Assembly: GCF_900129505.1 (NCBI RefSeq) | Contig: NZ_LT670818.1 | Coordinates: 6,791,001-6,855,000 of the forward strand | From: Bradyrhizobium erythrophlei | GTDB taxonomy: Bacteria; Pseudomonadota; Alphaproteobacteria; Rhizobiales; Xanthobacteraceae | Direction: 5' to 3' | DNA length: 64,000 nucleotides | Shown: positions 16,955 through 25,958 of the stretch, piece after piece | Position numbering within the stretch: the first letter of the stretch is position 1 | How the letters are laid out: every line of letters begins with the position of its first letter | Made by a program: the position numbers and the translations under genes | The notes under the pieces: model-generated | Told to the model about the DNA's origin: nothing | Databases searched by the model: none | Seen by the model: only the letters and a program-made list of their open reading frames with translations

Positions 16955-18539
16955 TCGCGAGCAGCAGATAGACCGCGCACGTCCATAGCGACTGCCAATT
17001 GTCCGAGCCTTCATTGAAGACCGTGTAGAGCGCCGATACCGCCAACAGGCCGGCAAACACCGCTTCCGCGATCGGGCGCACGCCGGCTTGCGGCCGGTTG
17101 AGCAGCATCAGGGTCGCGAACGGCACCACCGCCATGGTCAGCGAAGCAAACGGAAAGTCGCGGTAGCGGGGATCGAACGCAAAGCCGAGCGCGGTCTCGG
17201 CGCCGATCAAGGTGGTCACGGCGAGCACCAGGCCCAGGACCACCGTCAGCACCGATCGGGTGCGCATCTCGCGCGGGCCCAAGAGTTCCAGGAAGGTCGG
17301 CAGCGCCCGTCCCGACATCAAGGCGTTGGCGGCAAGCAACGGCGAGGCCAGGGCGGCCGCCAGCAGCGCGCCCCAACCAAGCCAGCCCCCGAAACCGTAG
17401 CTTTCGTAGAACATCTTGTCGGCGGCAACGCCGAACAGAATGCCGGACGTGGTCGCCGATAGCGCGACCGCGATCCAGGACGCCAGCCGCGGCGTCCAGG
17501 GCCGGCGGCGCAGCGTCTGCCAGGCGACGCCGAACACCAGGATCGCCAACGCCATGCCGCAGCCCATCTGCAGCTTCCAGTACGGATAATTGCTGATGGC
17601 TATTCCGGGCGGGTATTTCACCGCGCGCTGCACGGAATCGAACAGGCCCCAATTACCGCCGACCGTGCCCTCGAGCTGGCGCTTCCACGGCTGGTCGTAG
17701 GCCTCGATCAGGTTGACGCGAAAATTCTCCCGCTTCGCCAGATCCAGGATTTCCGAGACGACGCGGGCCTGGTTGGTGCGCGAGGGCAGCGCACCCTCCC
17801 GCATCCGTCCCGCGCTCGGCCAGCCGGTTTCCCCGATCAGGATCTCCTTGCCCGGAAACGCCACCGCCATCCGACGGCGGATGGAGTCCACATGGGCCGA
17901 GGCGAACTTGGCGCGGATCGGAAAGTCTTCCCAGTACGGCAGGATATGGATGGTGACGAAGTCGACGGCGTCATAGACCTCGCGGTTGCGCAGCCAGTAT
18001 TCCCAGACGTCGGCATAGGTGACGGGAACGGCGACCTGCGCCTTGACCGAACGGATGGTCGCGGCGAGATCGGCCGTGGTCATTTCTCCCCGCAACAGCA
18101 CTTCGTTGCCGACCACCAGGGAGGTGATGGTGCCGGGGAATTCCTTGGTCAGCCGCACGGCGACGGCGATCTGCGCGAGATTCTTCAGCCGGTTGCCGCC
18201 AAGCCATATCCCCTGGATGACTTTCAGCCCGACCTTGGCGGCGATTCCCGGAACCTGATCGAGGCCGTTTTCGATCGAATAGGTGCGCACGCAATCGCTG
18301 ATCTTGGCGAGTTGCTCCAGATCCTGGGCGATCTGATCGGCTGCGACATGAGTGGTCGGCGACAGCGGGGTCTGGGCGCCGCGGAACGGCGCATAGGACA
18401 CGCACATCAATTTGGCGTTGGGATCGATCGGGGCGCGCGGCAGCGAGACGGGAGTGGCCAGCCACCACCACGCCGCGGCAATCGCACCAAGAGATATCAG
18501 GAGAAGCGCCAGCGGCGTACGAAGTGAAATCGGGTCCAT
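16914..18539 (-). CDS. ndvC: NdvC-like beta-(1,6)-glucan synthesis protein (GH17 domain + membrane helices)
   Basis: The 541-residue protein starts with a membrane segment, then a GH17-type domain (about residues 40-310), then seven or more C-terminal helices. GH17 catalytic glutamates are recognisable in VVGNEVLLRGE (acid/base) and LIGETGWPSAG (nucleophile). In Bradyrhizobium japonicum, ndvC encodes a multi-helix membrane protein of about 62 kDa that affects beta-(1,6) linkages in cyclic beta-(1,3),(1,6)-glucans, needed for osmotic adaptation and nodule development. Size, topology and position near an ndvB-type gene agree. It is divergent from the small secreted gene at 18791. Confidence 0.82.
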   Translation of the reverse strand: MDPISLRTPLALLLISLGAIAAAWWWLATPVSLPRAPIDPNAKLMCVSYAPFRGAQTPLSPTTHVAADQIAQDLEQLAKISDCVRTYSIENGLDQVPGIAAKVGLKVIQGIWLGGNRLKNLAQIAVAVRLTKEFPGTITSLVVGNEVLLRGEMTTADLAATIRSVKAQVAVPVTYADVWEYWLRNREVYDAVDFVTIHILPYWEDFPIRAKFASAHVDSIRRRMAVAFPGKEILIGETGWPSAGRMREGALPSRTNQARVVSEILDLAKRENFRVNLIEAYDQPWKRQLEGTVGGNWGLFDSVQRAVKYPPGIAISNYPYWKLQMGCGMALAILVFGVAWQTLRRRPWTPRLASWIAVALSATTSGILFGVAADKMFYESYGFGGWLGWGALLAAALASPLLAANALMSGRALPTFLELLGPREMRTRSVLTVVLGLVLAVTTLIGAETALGFAFDPRYRDFPFASLTMAVVPFATLMLLNRPQAGVRPIAEAVFAGLLAVSALYTVFNEGSDNWQSLWTCAVYLLLAITLWQARAVQIPK

Positions 18540-18790
18540 CCTTAAGGGCGGGGATCGTCGATTAGCCGGTCACCGCTGATCTGCCAAGAGCAGGTTGCGC
18601 GCAATCGACCGCGGCGGGGTGCTCCAGGCTTTACCACGGCACGATAAAGTTGTGACTTTACTGGACAAAATCCGAAATGTCCGTCATGGGAATCCACTGG
18701 GCATCCCCGCCGTATTGGGGACCTATTTGGACGGCATCAACGCGAGCCGCGCCCGAGCCGGGCGCGATCAGTAACTTAGTCGGGGAATCT

Positions 18791-19372
18791 ATGCGTCGAG
18801 GTGTGCTTCAGCTTTTTCGTGCGGTTTTGCGCCACCTCGCCGTCCCCGGGATTGCACTACTGATCGGTATCGGAAGCGCCACCGCCCAGAGCGGCGATTC
18901 CAAGGCCCAGGACCAGTCCGGCAAGCCGGCGGCCAACCCGGCCCCGGCCGACGTGGCCAAGGAAAACCAGCGCAAGACCGACGAATTCGCCGAAGCCGCC
19001 CAGGCCATCAACGGCCCGGCAGGTAATCCCGAATGCGTCTGGTTCGGCCGCCGGGTGGTGCGCCTGATGTGGCTCGACGATATCGACACCGCGCTGCGGC
19101 ACCTCGACCTCTACGACCGCTTCGGTTGTCCCGGCGGGCACGTCCAGGCCACCTTCCGCTGCCTGACCCGGTTTGGCGCCCAGATCGATCCCAAGGTGGC
19201 GGAGACCCTCAACAGCAGGGTCCATGCCTGCTGGATCAATCCCGCTGCGCAGCCGCAGCAGGCCGCTGCAGCAACCCCTCCTGCGGCACCGGCGACCGCC
19301 GGAAACGGCGCCGCGGCCCCCGCAGCGGCGGCGCCGCCGGCGGCAGCACCCGCCCCCGCGCCCACCAAATAA
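18791..19372 (+). CDS. Small secreted protein between ndvC and ndvB; NdvD candidate
   Basis: From the ATG at 18791 the product has 193 residues: a signal peptide or anchor (LAVPGIALLIGIGSATAQS), a central domain with four cysteines (ECVWFGRR, FGCPGGHVQATFRCL, VHACW) and an Ala/Pro-rich tail. Published work on B. japonicum describes ndvD, a gene between ndvB and ndvC for a roughly 26-kDa protein with one membrane segment that is needed for glucan synthesis in vivo. Location and the single hydrophobic segment match; the predicted mass here is somewhat lower unless the longer frame from 18677 is used. The equivalence is inferred from position only. Confidence 0.75.
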   Translation: MRRGVLQLFRAVLRHLAVPGIALLIGIGSATAQSGDSKAQDQSGKPAANPAPADVAKENQRKTDEFAEAAQAINGPAGNPECVWFGRRVVRLMWLDDIDTALRHLDLYDRFGCPGGHVQATFRCLTRFGAQIDPKVAETLNSRVHACWINPAAQPQQAAAATPPAAPATAGNGAAAPAAAAPPAAAPAPAPTK

Positions 19373-19558
19373 TCCGAAGCTCGGGCGGAACGATCCCATA
19401 TTTTCGCGGTTTGAAGTTTTCGCGCCCTCAAAACGCCACGGCGTCATAAGAGTTGTTAAATCACGTGGCAAAGATATGCTTGAAGTGCCGCTGACTCGGT
19501 CGGATCTCGGGGACGGGTCCGCTTTTTCACCCTATTGGCCCCAGATGGTTTAGTCGCG

Positions 19559-22237
19559 ATGCGCGCCGTCGTTGGTGTTCTGCTGCTTGTGACCGCGGTC
19601 CATGCTGCGATGTGGGGCGTCTTCCGCGAGAAGCAGCAGGCCCCCGACTTCACGGGCATCCTGCCCAGCCTGTCCTACGCGCCGTTCGAGGGAACCGGTC
19701 ACCCCGACGTCGACAATATTCCGAGCGTCGAGAAGATCCGCGCCGACATGAAAAGGCTGGCGCCGCTGACGCGGGCCATCCGGCTTTACTCCTCGACCGG
19801 CGGTGTCGAACTGGTGCCGCCGATCGCGGCCGAGTTCGGACTGAAGGTCACCGTCGGCGCCTGGATCGACAAGAATGCCGACCGCAACGAGCGCGAGATC
19901 GATTCCGCGATCAATCTCGCCAAACGCAACAGCAATGTCATTGGCGTCGTCGTCGGCAACGAGACCATCTATCGCGGCGAGCAGAAGGTCGACGACCTGA
20001 TCGAGTTGATCAAGCGGGTCAAGAAATCGGTCAATGTCCCGGTCACGACGGGCGAGATCTGGAACATCTGGCGCGACAATCCGCAGCTCGGCTACTCCGT
20101 CGATTTCATCGCCGCCCACGTCCTGCCCTATTGGGAAAACTTCACCGCCGGCCAGGCCGTCGACCAGGCGGTTTCGATGTACCAGCTCCTGCGCGATCAG
20201 TTCCCCGGCAAGCGGATCGTGATCGCCGAGTTCGGCTGGCCGAGCGCAGGCTATAATCTGCGCAGCGCCGTTCCCGGCCCGTTCGAGCAGGCGTCAGTGC
20301 TGCGCAACTTCGTCAGCCGCGCCGAAGCCATCGGCATGGAATACAACATCGTCGAGGCGATCGATCAGCCCTGGAAGTTCTTCGAGGGCGGCGTCGGTCC
20401 CTATTGGGGCATTCTGAACGCCGCGCGCGAGCCGAAATTTTCGTGGGTAGGGCCGATCGTCAATCCGGATTACTGGAAGCTCGCGACCATCGCAGTGCTG
20501 GTCGGGATCCTGATGTCGCTGCCGATCCTCGGGATCGCGCAGCCCACGGTGCTGCAGGCGCTGACGTTGTCGGCGGCCGCGAACGGCGTCGGGGCCTGGG
20601 CCGCCACCGTCTTCGCCTATTGGGCCGGCCATTATTTTGTCTTTGGCTCGGCCTTTGCCCTCACCTTGGGATTGTTCCTTTTGGTGCCGCTGGTGCTGAT
20701 CGCGATGGCGCGGATCGAGGAGATCGCCGCGATTGCCTTCGGCCACAAGCCGCGCCGGCTGATCGTGAAGGGAGCGACGGTGGCGGCCGCCACCATGGGC
20801 GAAGGCGTGACGTTTCCAAAAGTCTCGATCCACGTTCCCGCCTATTTCGAGCCGGTCGACATGCTCAAGCAGACCCTCGATGCGGTCTCGCGGCTGGATT
20901 ACCCGAACTTCGAATGCGTCGTCATCATCAACAACACGCCCGACCCTGCGTTCTGGCAGCCGATCCAGGATCATTGCCGCGCACTCGGCGAGCGCTTCAA
21001 GTTCGTCAACGCCGAGAAGGTGAAGGGCTTCAAGGCCGGCGCGCTCCGCATCGCCATGGAGCGGACCGCTGTCGATGCCGAGATCATCGGCATCATCGAT
21101 GCCGACTACATGGTTGAGCCGGACTGGCTGAAGGACCTGGTGCCGGTGTTCGCCGACCCCCGCGTCGGCCTCGTGCAGGCGCCGCAGGACCATCGCGACG
21201 GCAACACCTCGCTGATGCATTACATCATGAACGGCGAATATGCCGGGTTCTTCGACATCGGCATGGTCCAGCGCAACGAAGAGAATGCCATCATCGTTCA
21301 CGGCACCATGTGCCTGCTCCGGCGCGCGGCGATGGACATGGCCGGCGGCTGGGCCGGCGACACCATCTGCGAGGATACCGACCTTGGGCTCGGCATCATC
21401 GAGCACGGCTGGCTGACGCATTACACCAACCACCGCTATGGCTACGGCCTGCTGCCGGACACCTACGAGGCCTTCAAGAAGCAGCGCCACCGCTGGGCCT
21501 ATGGCGGCTTCCAGATCGTCAAGAAGCACTGGCGGCGGTTCCTGCCCGGCGCCAGCCGCCTGTCGCGGGAGCAGCGGCACGAATTCGCGCTGGGCTGGCT
21601 GAACTGGCTCGGCGCCGAAAGCCTCGGCGTGCTGGTCGCGATCCTCAATCTGATCTGGGTGCCGATCGTCGCCTTCGCCGACATCGCCATTCCCGACAAG
21701 ATCCTGACCCTGCCGATCATCGCCTCCTTCGTGGTTTCGCTGCTGCATTTCACGGTGCTGTACCGGCTGCGCGTGCCGGTGAAATGGGGGCAGATGCTGG
21801 GCGCAATGATCGCGGCGATGTCGGTGCAGTGGACGGTGTGCCGCGCGGTCGCCAACGGGCTCATCACCGAGCACCTCGCCTTCGCCCGCACCTCCAAGGG
21901 CGGCCTGTCGCGGATGTCGATCGAGTTCCAGGCGTTCTGGGAAGCCGTGATCGGCGTGCTGCTGCTGGTCGGCTCGGCCGTGCTGGTGGTCACCAACAGT
22001 TTCAAGGAAGTGCGCGAGATCTATATCTTCGCAGCCGTGCTGGTGCTGGAAAGCCTGCCGTTCCTGTCGGCGGTCGCGATCGCGATCCTGGAGAATTCGC
22101 GGCTCAACTCGTTCGAATTCTGGCGCAATACGGGTATCCGGACCGCGGAACTGATCGGCCTGCGTCCGGTGACCCTGCCGACGGTGGTCGGCCCCTCGCA
22201 GCCGGTGGCCTCCGAGATTCGCCGCGAAGCCAGATGA
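19559..22237 (+). CDS. ndvB: NdvB-like cyclic beta-(1,3)-glucan synthase (GH17 + GT2)
   Basis: The 892-residue protein combines a periplasmic GH17 domain with a cytoplasmic family-2 glycosyltransferase. GH17 glutamates are in VVVGNETIYRGE and IAEFGWPSAGYN. The GT2 part carries IIDADYMVEPDW (D-x-D), CEDTDLGLG, and the processive QxxRW motif as QRHRWAYGG. Two helices join the halves and several more follow. B. japonicum NdvB is a comparable ~102-kDa glucosyltransferase making the beta-(1,3) backbone of cyclic glucans. A TTG start at 19535 would add 8 residues; the ATG at 19559 starts directly at the hydrophobic N-terminus and is preferred. Confidence 0.88.
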   Translation: MRAVVGVLLLVTAVHAAMWGVFREKQQAPDFTGILPSLSYAPFEGTGHPDVDNIPSVEKIRADMKRLAPLTRAIRLYSSTGGVELVPPIAAEFGLKVTVGAWIDKNADRNEREIDSAINLAKRNSNVIGVVVGNETIYRGEQKVDDLIELIKRVKKSVNVPVTTGEIWNIWRDNPQLGYSVDFIAAHVLPYWENFTAGQAVDQAVSMYQLLRDQFPGKRIVIAEFGWPSAGYNLRSAVPGPFEQASVLRNFVSRAEAIGMEYNIVEAIDQPWKFFEGGVGPYWGILNAAREPKFSWVGPIVNPDYWKLATIAVLVGILMSLPILGIAQPTVLQALTLSAAANGVGAWAATVFAYWAGHYFVFGSAFALTLGLFLLVPLVLIAMARIEEIAAIAFGHKPRRLIVKGATVAAATMGEGVTFPKVSIHVPAYFEPVDMLKQTLDAVSRLDYPNFECVVIINNTPDPAFWQPIQDHCRALGERFKFVNAEKVKGFKAGALRIAMERTAVDAEIIGIIDADYMVEPDWLKDLVPVFADPRVGLVQAPQDHRDGNTSLMHYIMNGEYAGFFDIGMVQRNEENAIIVHGTMCLLRRAAMDMAGGWAGDTICEDTDLGLGIIEHGWLTHYTNHRYGYGLLPDTYEAFKKQRHRWAYGGFQIVKKHWRRFLPGASRLSREQRHEFALGWLNWLGAESLGVLVAILNLIWVPIVAFADIAIPDKILTLPIIASFVVSLLHFTVLYRLRVPVKWGQMLGAMIAAMSVQWTVCRAVANGLITEHLAFARTSKGGLSRMSIEFQAFWEAVIGVLLLVGSAVLVVTNSFKEVREIYIFAAVLVLESLPFLSAVAIAILENSRLNSFEFWRNTGIRTAELIGLRPVTLPTVVGPSQPVASEIRREAR

Positions 22238-22386
22238 TGGGGGACGGTTTTCGGGCAGGTGTTCTGCCTGAAGAAGCCGGGCTAACGGGCGGAGCCGGCA
22301 CGACAAATCCGACTTGTCCCTTCCCCGGTTGGTCCTCGCCGCGCTATTGACCCGCTCATTGCGGGCCCCTACACAGCGCCTCACGT

Positions 22387-22462
22387 GAGCGCGTAGCTCA
22401 GGCGGTAGAGCACGTGACTTTTAATCATGGGGTCGAGGGTTCGAGTCCCTCCGCGCTCACCA
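22387..22462 (+). tRNA. tRNA-Lys (anticodon TTT)
   Basis: The acceptor arms GAGCGCG and CGCGCTC pair over seven bases. The anticodon stem CGTGA/TCATG encloses the loop CTTTTAA, giving anticodon TTT. The T arm contains GGTTCGAGTCC, and CCA is encoded. Accessory DNA full of repeats and gene fragments begins just downstream. tRNA-Lys 3' ends are common integration targets, but no second copy of the 3' end was found in this window. Confidence 0.97.
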
Positions 22463-22609
22463 TAGAAATCAAATACTTAGCTAAAATCTCGAATAACCGT
22501 AAATTGCCCGTGTGGGCGCTATGTTGGCAAATGCGTTACGGTTTCGGGAAGCAGATGCGATGCGCGCCTGCTTTGATGCGGCCAGAATTCTCAACCTCCA
22601 TTGTGTGAA

Positions 22610-23353
22610 TCAGGCAAAAACTGATCGCTCGGTGAAAAAAGCAGAAGGCCGGAGCGCGAACTCCGGCCTTCTTTGCTCACAGAGCTGGCGCACCCAGTGA
22701 GGTGGACCCGGGGCTTGGCTCTGGGTCCACCTCCGGGAGTGTGCATCAGCGGCTTGGATCAGGCAACGCCCTGCCCCTGCCCGCGTACATCGTCGGAAGC
22801 TCGAACCGGGGCCGCGCTGGCTGTCCTGTTCGGCCTCTGTGGCCTCGTGCTCGATCGTCGGCTGGACGGGTGAAACGATGCGCGTAGCGGCGGCCGGCCT
22901 CGGCTCGTCGCTGAGGTCGATCACATAGCCCGCCTTCACCTCGATGTTGACGTTGACGGAAGGCGAAGTGGCCGGCTGGATTCCTGAGAGCGCCAAGACG
23001 AAGCTACTGGTACGGTCGCGCACCATGGCGTTGTCGGTGTCGAGCAGTTCCTGCTTCACGGCACCGGCTCTTGCCGATGCCATTGCCAGCGAGCGGATGA
23101 CCTTCTGCCGCATGAACTCGGCGATATGCGGCTTGTTCAGGGCACGGCTCAAGCTCTCACGCGCCACGCCGACCATCTCCGCGGCCGCGGTGATGTTCTT
23201 GCAGTCGCCGGACACCATGGCGTCGATCGCGGCCTTGACCTTGCCGGATATCCTTGGCGGCGCGGCCTGGGTGCTGGGCGGCGTCGGCGGCGAATTGTCC
23301 AGCACGGCGAGCGAGCGTTTGGCCGGGGTGCCGGGGGGCGTGATGTTTTCCAT
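22610..23353 (-). CDS. Helix-turn-helix protein, terminase-small-subunit-like
   Basis: The ATG at 23353 gives MENITPPGTPAKRS, a low-complexity lead and then a helix-turn-helix core: VKAAIDAMVSGDCKNITAAA, followed by RESLSRALNKPHIAEFMRQK. This resembles the DNA-binding part of phage terminase small subunits, where a step-wise 'no new reading of hosts' HTH precedes a helical region; that link is inferred. The core ends near NVEVKAGYVID. The last 80 or so residues have no matching composition and cross the gene's own terminator at 22634-22671, so the original stop has probably been lost by frameshift. Two broken relatives occur at 27090 and 31191. Confidence 0.65.
   Translation of the reverse strand: MENITPPGTPAKRSLAVLDNSPPTPPSTQAAPPRISGKVKAAIDAMVSGDCKNITAAAEMVGVARESLSRALNKPHIAEFMRQKVIRSLAMASARAGAVKQELLDTDNAMVRDRTSSFVLALSGIQPATSPSVNVNIEVKAGYVIDLSDEPRPAAATRIVSPVQPTIEHEATEAEQDSQRGPGSSFRRCTRAGAGRCLIQAADAHSRRWTQSQAPGPPHWVRQLCEQRRPEFALRPSAFFTERSVFA
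22634..22671 (-). terminator. Rho-independent terminator on the minus strand
   Basis: The arms GAAGGCCGGAG (22644-22654) and CTCCGGCCTTC (22661-22671) form an 11-bp perfect stem around a 6-base loop. On the minus strand the stem is followed by a run of six T (complement of 22635-22640). It fits the end of the helix-turn-helix gene, although the annotated frame runs through it. Confidence 0.85.
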
Positions 23354-23460
23354 GATCGCACTATCGGCGCTGCCCGGGTCGTCGTAACGCACTAAACATC
23401 ACGCTTTCGGATCTGGGCGGGATGGCCCCGCCATGACTCTAGGAAGGCCGCTGATGCCGG
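23354..23460. repeat. Upstream repeat module, copy A
   Basis: This is the 5' flank of the complete helix-turn-helix gene. It carries GGCGCTGCCCGGGTC, CGTAACGCACTAAACATCACG and ATGACTCTAGGAAGGCCGCT (each at most 21 bases; the last starts near 23432). Similar strings occur at 27203-27330, 27955-28020 and 31531-31645. It marks a promoter region that has been copied with or without the gene. Confidence 0.8.
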
Positions 23461-23619
23461 TCCGGGCTTTTGGGCTGTTGTGCCGGTCGATCGCCGCCAG
23501 CGCACGGGCGGACTCGCCCAGCCCGGTTAATCAACAATCGATCAGGGTCGAAGCGTGAAACGGCGGCGAGCCCGCGAGCCACAATTGGAAACGGGTGAAG
23601 CCCAGCGCCCAGCTGTGTC

Positions 23620-24282
23620 TCAGCCCTGTGGGGCTGGCGTGGTAACCGGAAAACCCTGGGGAGTTCCTCCAACCGAGATAGACCCTACAGGTTTAGGCTG
23701 CCGAGCCATCCTTTTGTGCGCCACTCCGGATAGTCGGTGACCAGTGTGCCTTCTTGGAATGGAGGAGGTTACTTCCGGGGTTATTGCGTTTTGCAGCGAG
23801 TCGACCTTCGCTATAAGCGTGGAAATCTGAGCAGACATCTTCTTCACGTCGACATGTTCATCCGTTATCTGAGCAGATATTTTCTTCACATCGACTTGTT
23901 CATCGGTGACGCTCTGTCTTAGAGAAGCAAGCGTAGTTGAATCCTGCTGAAGCAGAGCTGCGTTTTGCTGCAATGAGGAGCTATTCTCTTGCAGCGAGTT
24001 AACGTGTTGCTGCTGGGCTAACTGAATATCCTTCAATGCGGCGAGAACCGGATCCGGTATTGGATCGGGAGCTTTCTGTTGCGAAAACAGTTCGGCCAAA
24101 CTGCTGACATTCGGCAGGGCGAAATCGGAAGGCGACAGAGTATAGACTGCCGCAGTAGCGTTTAGGCCAAGAGCGAACACCGACAGCGCCAAGATCGATA
24201 TCCGGTTGGACCGCTTGCTCAGCGCTGCGGGTACGAGTTGTTCGGTTTGGCTCTGCGTTTCCGGTGTCTTCGTCACGTGCAT
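23620..24282 (-). CDS. Inner-membrane-anchored coiled-coil protein
   Basis: From the ATG at 24282 the product has 220 residues. One membrane segment near residues 27-46 (ISILALSVFALGLNATAAVY) is followed by a long Gln/Ser/Leu-rich coiled coil with near-repeats: LQENSSSLQQNAALLQQDS, and DVKKISAQI / DVKKMSAQI. The tail is basic and Pro-rich (PRRHTGHRLSGVAHKRM). I recall similar proteins of unknown function in Bradyrhizobium. Base composition is less GC-rich than in core genes nearby. No partner is apparent. Confidence 0.75.
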   Translation of the reverse strand: MHVTKTPETQSQTEQLVPAALSKRSNRISILALSVFALGLNATAAVYTLSPSDFALPNVSSLAELFSQQKAPDPIPDPVLAALKDIQLAQQQHVNSLQENSSSLQQNAALLQQDSTTLASLRQSVTDEQVDVKKISAQITDEHVDVKKMSAQISTLIAKVDSLQNAITPEVTSSIPRRHTGHRLSGVAHKRMARQPKPVGSISVGGTPQGFPVTTPAPQG

Positions 24283-24468
24283 TACCCTCAAATGAGTGAA
24301 CAAAAAAGAGCCGGCGCTTGGATCGTCCTCGCGACGGCTCCTTCACGTGGCACCCATCTAAAACTGCCCTCGATTATGGGCTGATGAGATTAATTCCCCG
24401 TTATCGCCGCAGTCGCTTCGCATGCGAGACGCTGGCGTTCCGTTTTCTGGCCGTCCGGCGCCGGTGCT

Positions 24469-24786
24469 TCACAGATGCCCCTTCGCCAACAGATGCTGAA
24501 TGCAACCGAGCGCAACGGCCTGCATTCGCGGGGAAAGGGCGGAAAACAGCGCCATGACTTCCTTGCGCTGCGCTTCGGGCACTTTCAGCGGTGGCGCGGC
24601 CTTGGCCTCCCGGGTCATCCTCTGCAGCCCGCGAAGGTCGCCACACGGTAGCCAATCGAAGCTTACCTTGTGCTCTTCACAGAACAGAATGACGTCGCGG
24701 GTATTGATCCGCTTGTACATCAGCTTGGCAATGTCGGCCGGCGGCAGGCTCCTTTCCTCGGCGATCCGGCGCGCACCATCAGACTT
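24469..24786 (-). pseudogene. Fragment of a small conserved protein, N-terminus lost
   Basis: The frame reads RRIAEERSLPPADIAKLMYK, then RINTRDVILFCEEHKVSFDW, to a stop at 24469. This protein-like sequence continues upstream of the only internal ATG (24720), but no start codon is found before it merges, at about 24772-24786, with a ribbon-helix-helix remnant running the other way. The gene has most likely been cut by that junction. A shorter version from 24720 (83 residues) could still be translated. Confidence 0.55.
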
Positions 24787-24900
24787 TCCGATGAATTCAT
24801 TGCGAAGGTTGACGCGTGGGCCAATTCGCAGACTGACACGCCAGCCCGCTCCGAAGCCATCCGCCGCCTGGTCGAGCTGGGCCTAAAAGCTGGGCGTTAG
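24772..24900 (+). pseudogene. Ribbon-helix-helix (CopG-like) antitoxin remnant
   Basis: The 42-codon frame to the TAG at 24898-24900 reads TIRLSDEFIAKVDAWANSQ and ends SEAIRRLVELGLKAGR. This is the beta strand, helix and RSEAIRxLVExGL pattern of CopG/Arc-type repressors, often antitoxins. No start codon precedes it, because its 5' end abuts the minus-strand fragment. A second, shorter remnant of the same family is at 25295. Confidence 0.65.
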
Positions 24901-25294
24901 TTAGCAAAACTCACCTTGCAAACCGTTGATGTTCGCTACCTGTCCCGCCATCCGTCTCCTATCTGACAGAAGCTACGGGACGTGAACGCGTCCGACAGCC
25001 ACAATTCCCGAGGGCGGCCCAATCGACCGCCCGGAAGGCGGAGTGAAAATGACCGGACCTCGTCCAGCAGGCCGACCGTGGACGCTTGCGCAAGCTGGTA
25101 ACTTCGGGAATGAAGCCGCGGATGATCGCCCAAAAGATGAAGCGCTCCATCGGAGCCATCCAATCGCGAATTTACCTTTTTAAGAAGCCCGGGAAGCGGC
25201 TTCCGCCGAAACGTTCCTGATTTGCTGATCTGACAATTCCCCATGGTGGGGAATTCGGCTTGCGTCAGCCTGTGAACTGCGGAACACTTCCGAT
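24901..25294. other. Interval without a supported gene
   Basis: Reading frames here are short and look like nothing I recognise. The segment separates two ribbon-helix-helix remnants, so it is probably the debris of a deletion or duplication. No hairpin or repeat stood out. Confidence 0.4.
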
Positions 25295-25330
25295 CGCCTG
25301 GTCGAGCTCGGGCTGAGGGCGAAGAAATGA
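25295..25330 (+). pseudogene. Second ribbon-helix-helix C-terminal remnant
   Basis: Eleven codons, RLVELGLRAKK and TGA, match the end of the remnant at 24772 (RRLVELGLKAGR). The TGA overlaps the ATG of the zinc-ribbon gene at 25327 (ATGA), so the intact repressor gene probably once headed a coupled two-gene unit. Confidence 0.55.
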
Positions 25331-25530
25331 GAAACCGCCAACACTATTCCAACGACGACAAGAGCCCCCTCATCGATCTGCTGAGCTGCATCGTATGTGG
25401 TCTGACAATGAAGATCGAGAAAAGCTCTCCCGACGCTGACGGTATGGACGTCATTCAATATCGGTGCGGGCGGTGCGACCGAATTGAGCGTGTGCGACTA
25501 TTCCGCCCAACCCGAGATGCACTGCGCTGA
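25327..25530 (+). CDS. Small zinc-ribbon-like protein
   Basis: The 67-residue product has paired cysteines, CIVCG near residue 21 and CGRCDR near 48, spaced as in a zinc ribbon. The start overlaps the stop of a ribbon-helix-helix remnant. I recall short proteins of this CxxCG...CxxC type in Bradyrhizobium without a known role. Binding of zinc is an inference from the cysteines. Confidence 0.62.
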   Translation: MRNRQHYSNDDKSPLIDLLSCIVCGLTMKIEKSSPDADGMDVIQYRCGRCDRIERVRLFRPTRDALR

Positions 25531-25581
25531 AGGCGAAGGGGAAATAATGTGCGGATTTAGTAGCTACCGCTGCACACGGAG

Positions 25582-25794
25582 ATGAACGCTGCCATAACAA
25601 TCGTCGTTTGCCTAGCCGGAGCTGTCGGAAGCGCAAAGCTTTGCTGGAAATACATCGAGCCCCGGCATCAAGCCGCACAGGCACAGGGCGGTGCCCGCTA
25701 TCGGCGGGCGCGTACGGTTACACCGTTGTGCGTGGCTGCTGCCTTTCTCACCGGGCTGTTCGGTATAGCTTTCATCCTACATTGGCTCGTCTAG
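25582..25794 (+). CDS. Small two-helix membrane protein
   Basis: The 70-residue product has an N-terminal helix (AAITIVVCLAGAVGSAKLCW) and a C-terminal helix (LCVAAAFLTGLFGIAFILHW) separated by a basic loop rich in Arg and Gln. Orientation would place the basic loop in the cytoplasm. It lies 51 bases after the zinc-ribbon gene. The family is unknown. Confidence 0.55.
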   Translation: MNAAITIVVCLAGAVGSAKLCWKYIEPRHQAAQAQGGARYRRARTVTPLCVAAAFLTGLFGIAFILHWLV

Positions 25795-25958
25795 ATGCAA
25801 TAAGGCTGCGCTCGAATTCTCACTGAATTGCTTAGAAATACGACCCCCTTTCGGGGCGCTTTCGCGCGCCGCCCTTGCTCTCCACCGCAAGTTGCGCTTG
25901 CATTGATCGGAAGATGCTGAGCTAAGCCTCGACACCAATCGTAGGGATAAAGCCAAAA

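Noticed and set aside
20294..22384. A 696-codon frame opposite the NdvB-like gene
   Set aside because: It is antisense to a protein with clear GH17 and GT2 motifs and has no recognisable domains itself.
22610..23353. A functional phage terminase small subunit
   Set aside because: No large terminase subunit, portal or capsid genes are nearby, and only the helix-turn-helix part looks similar.
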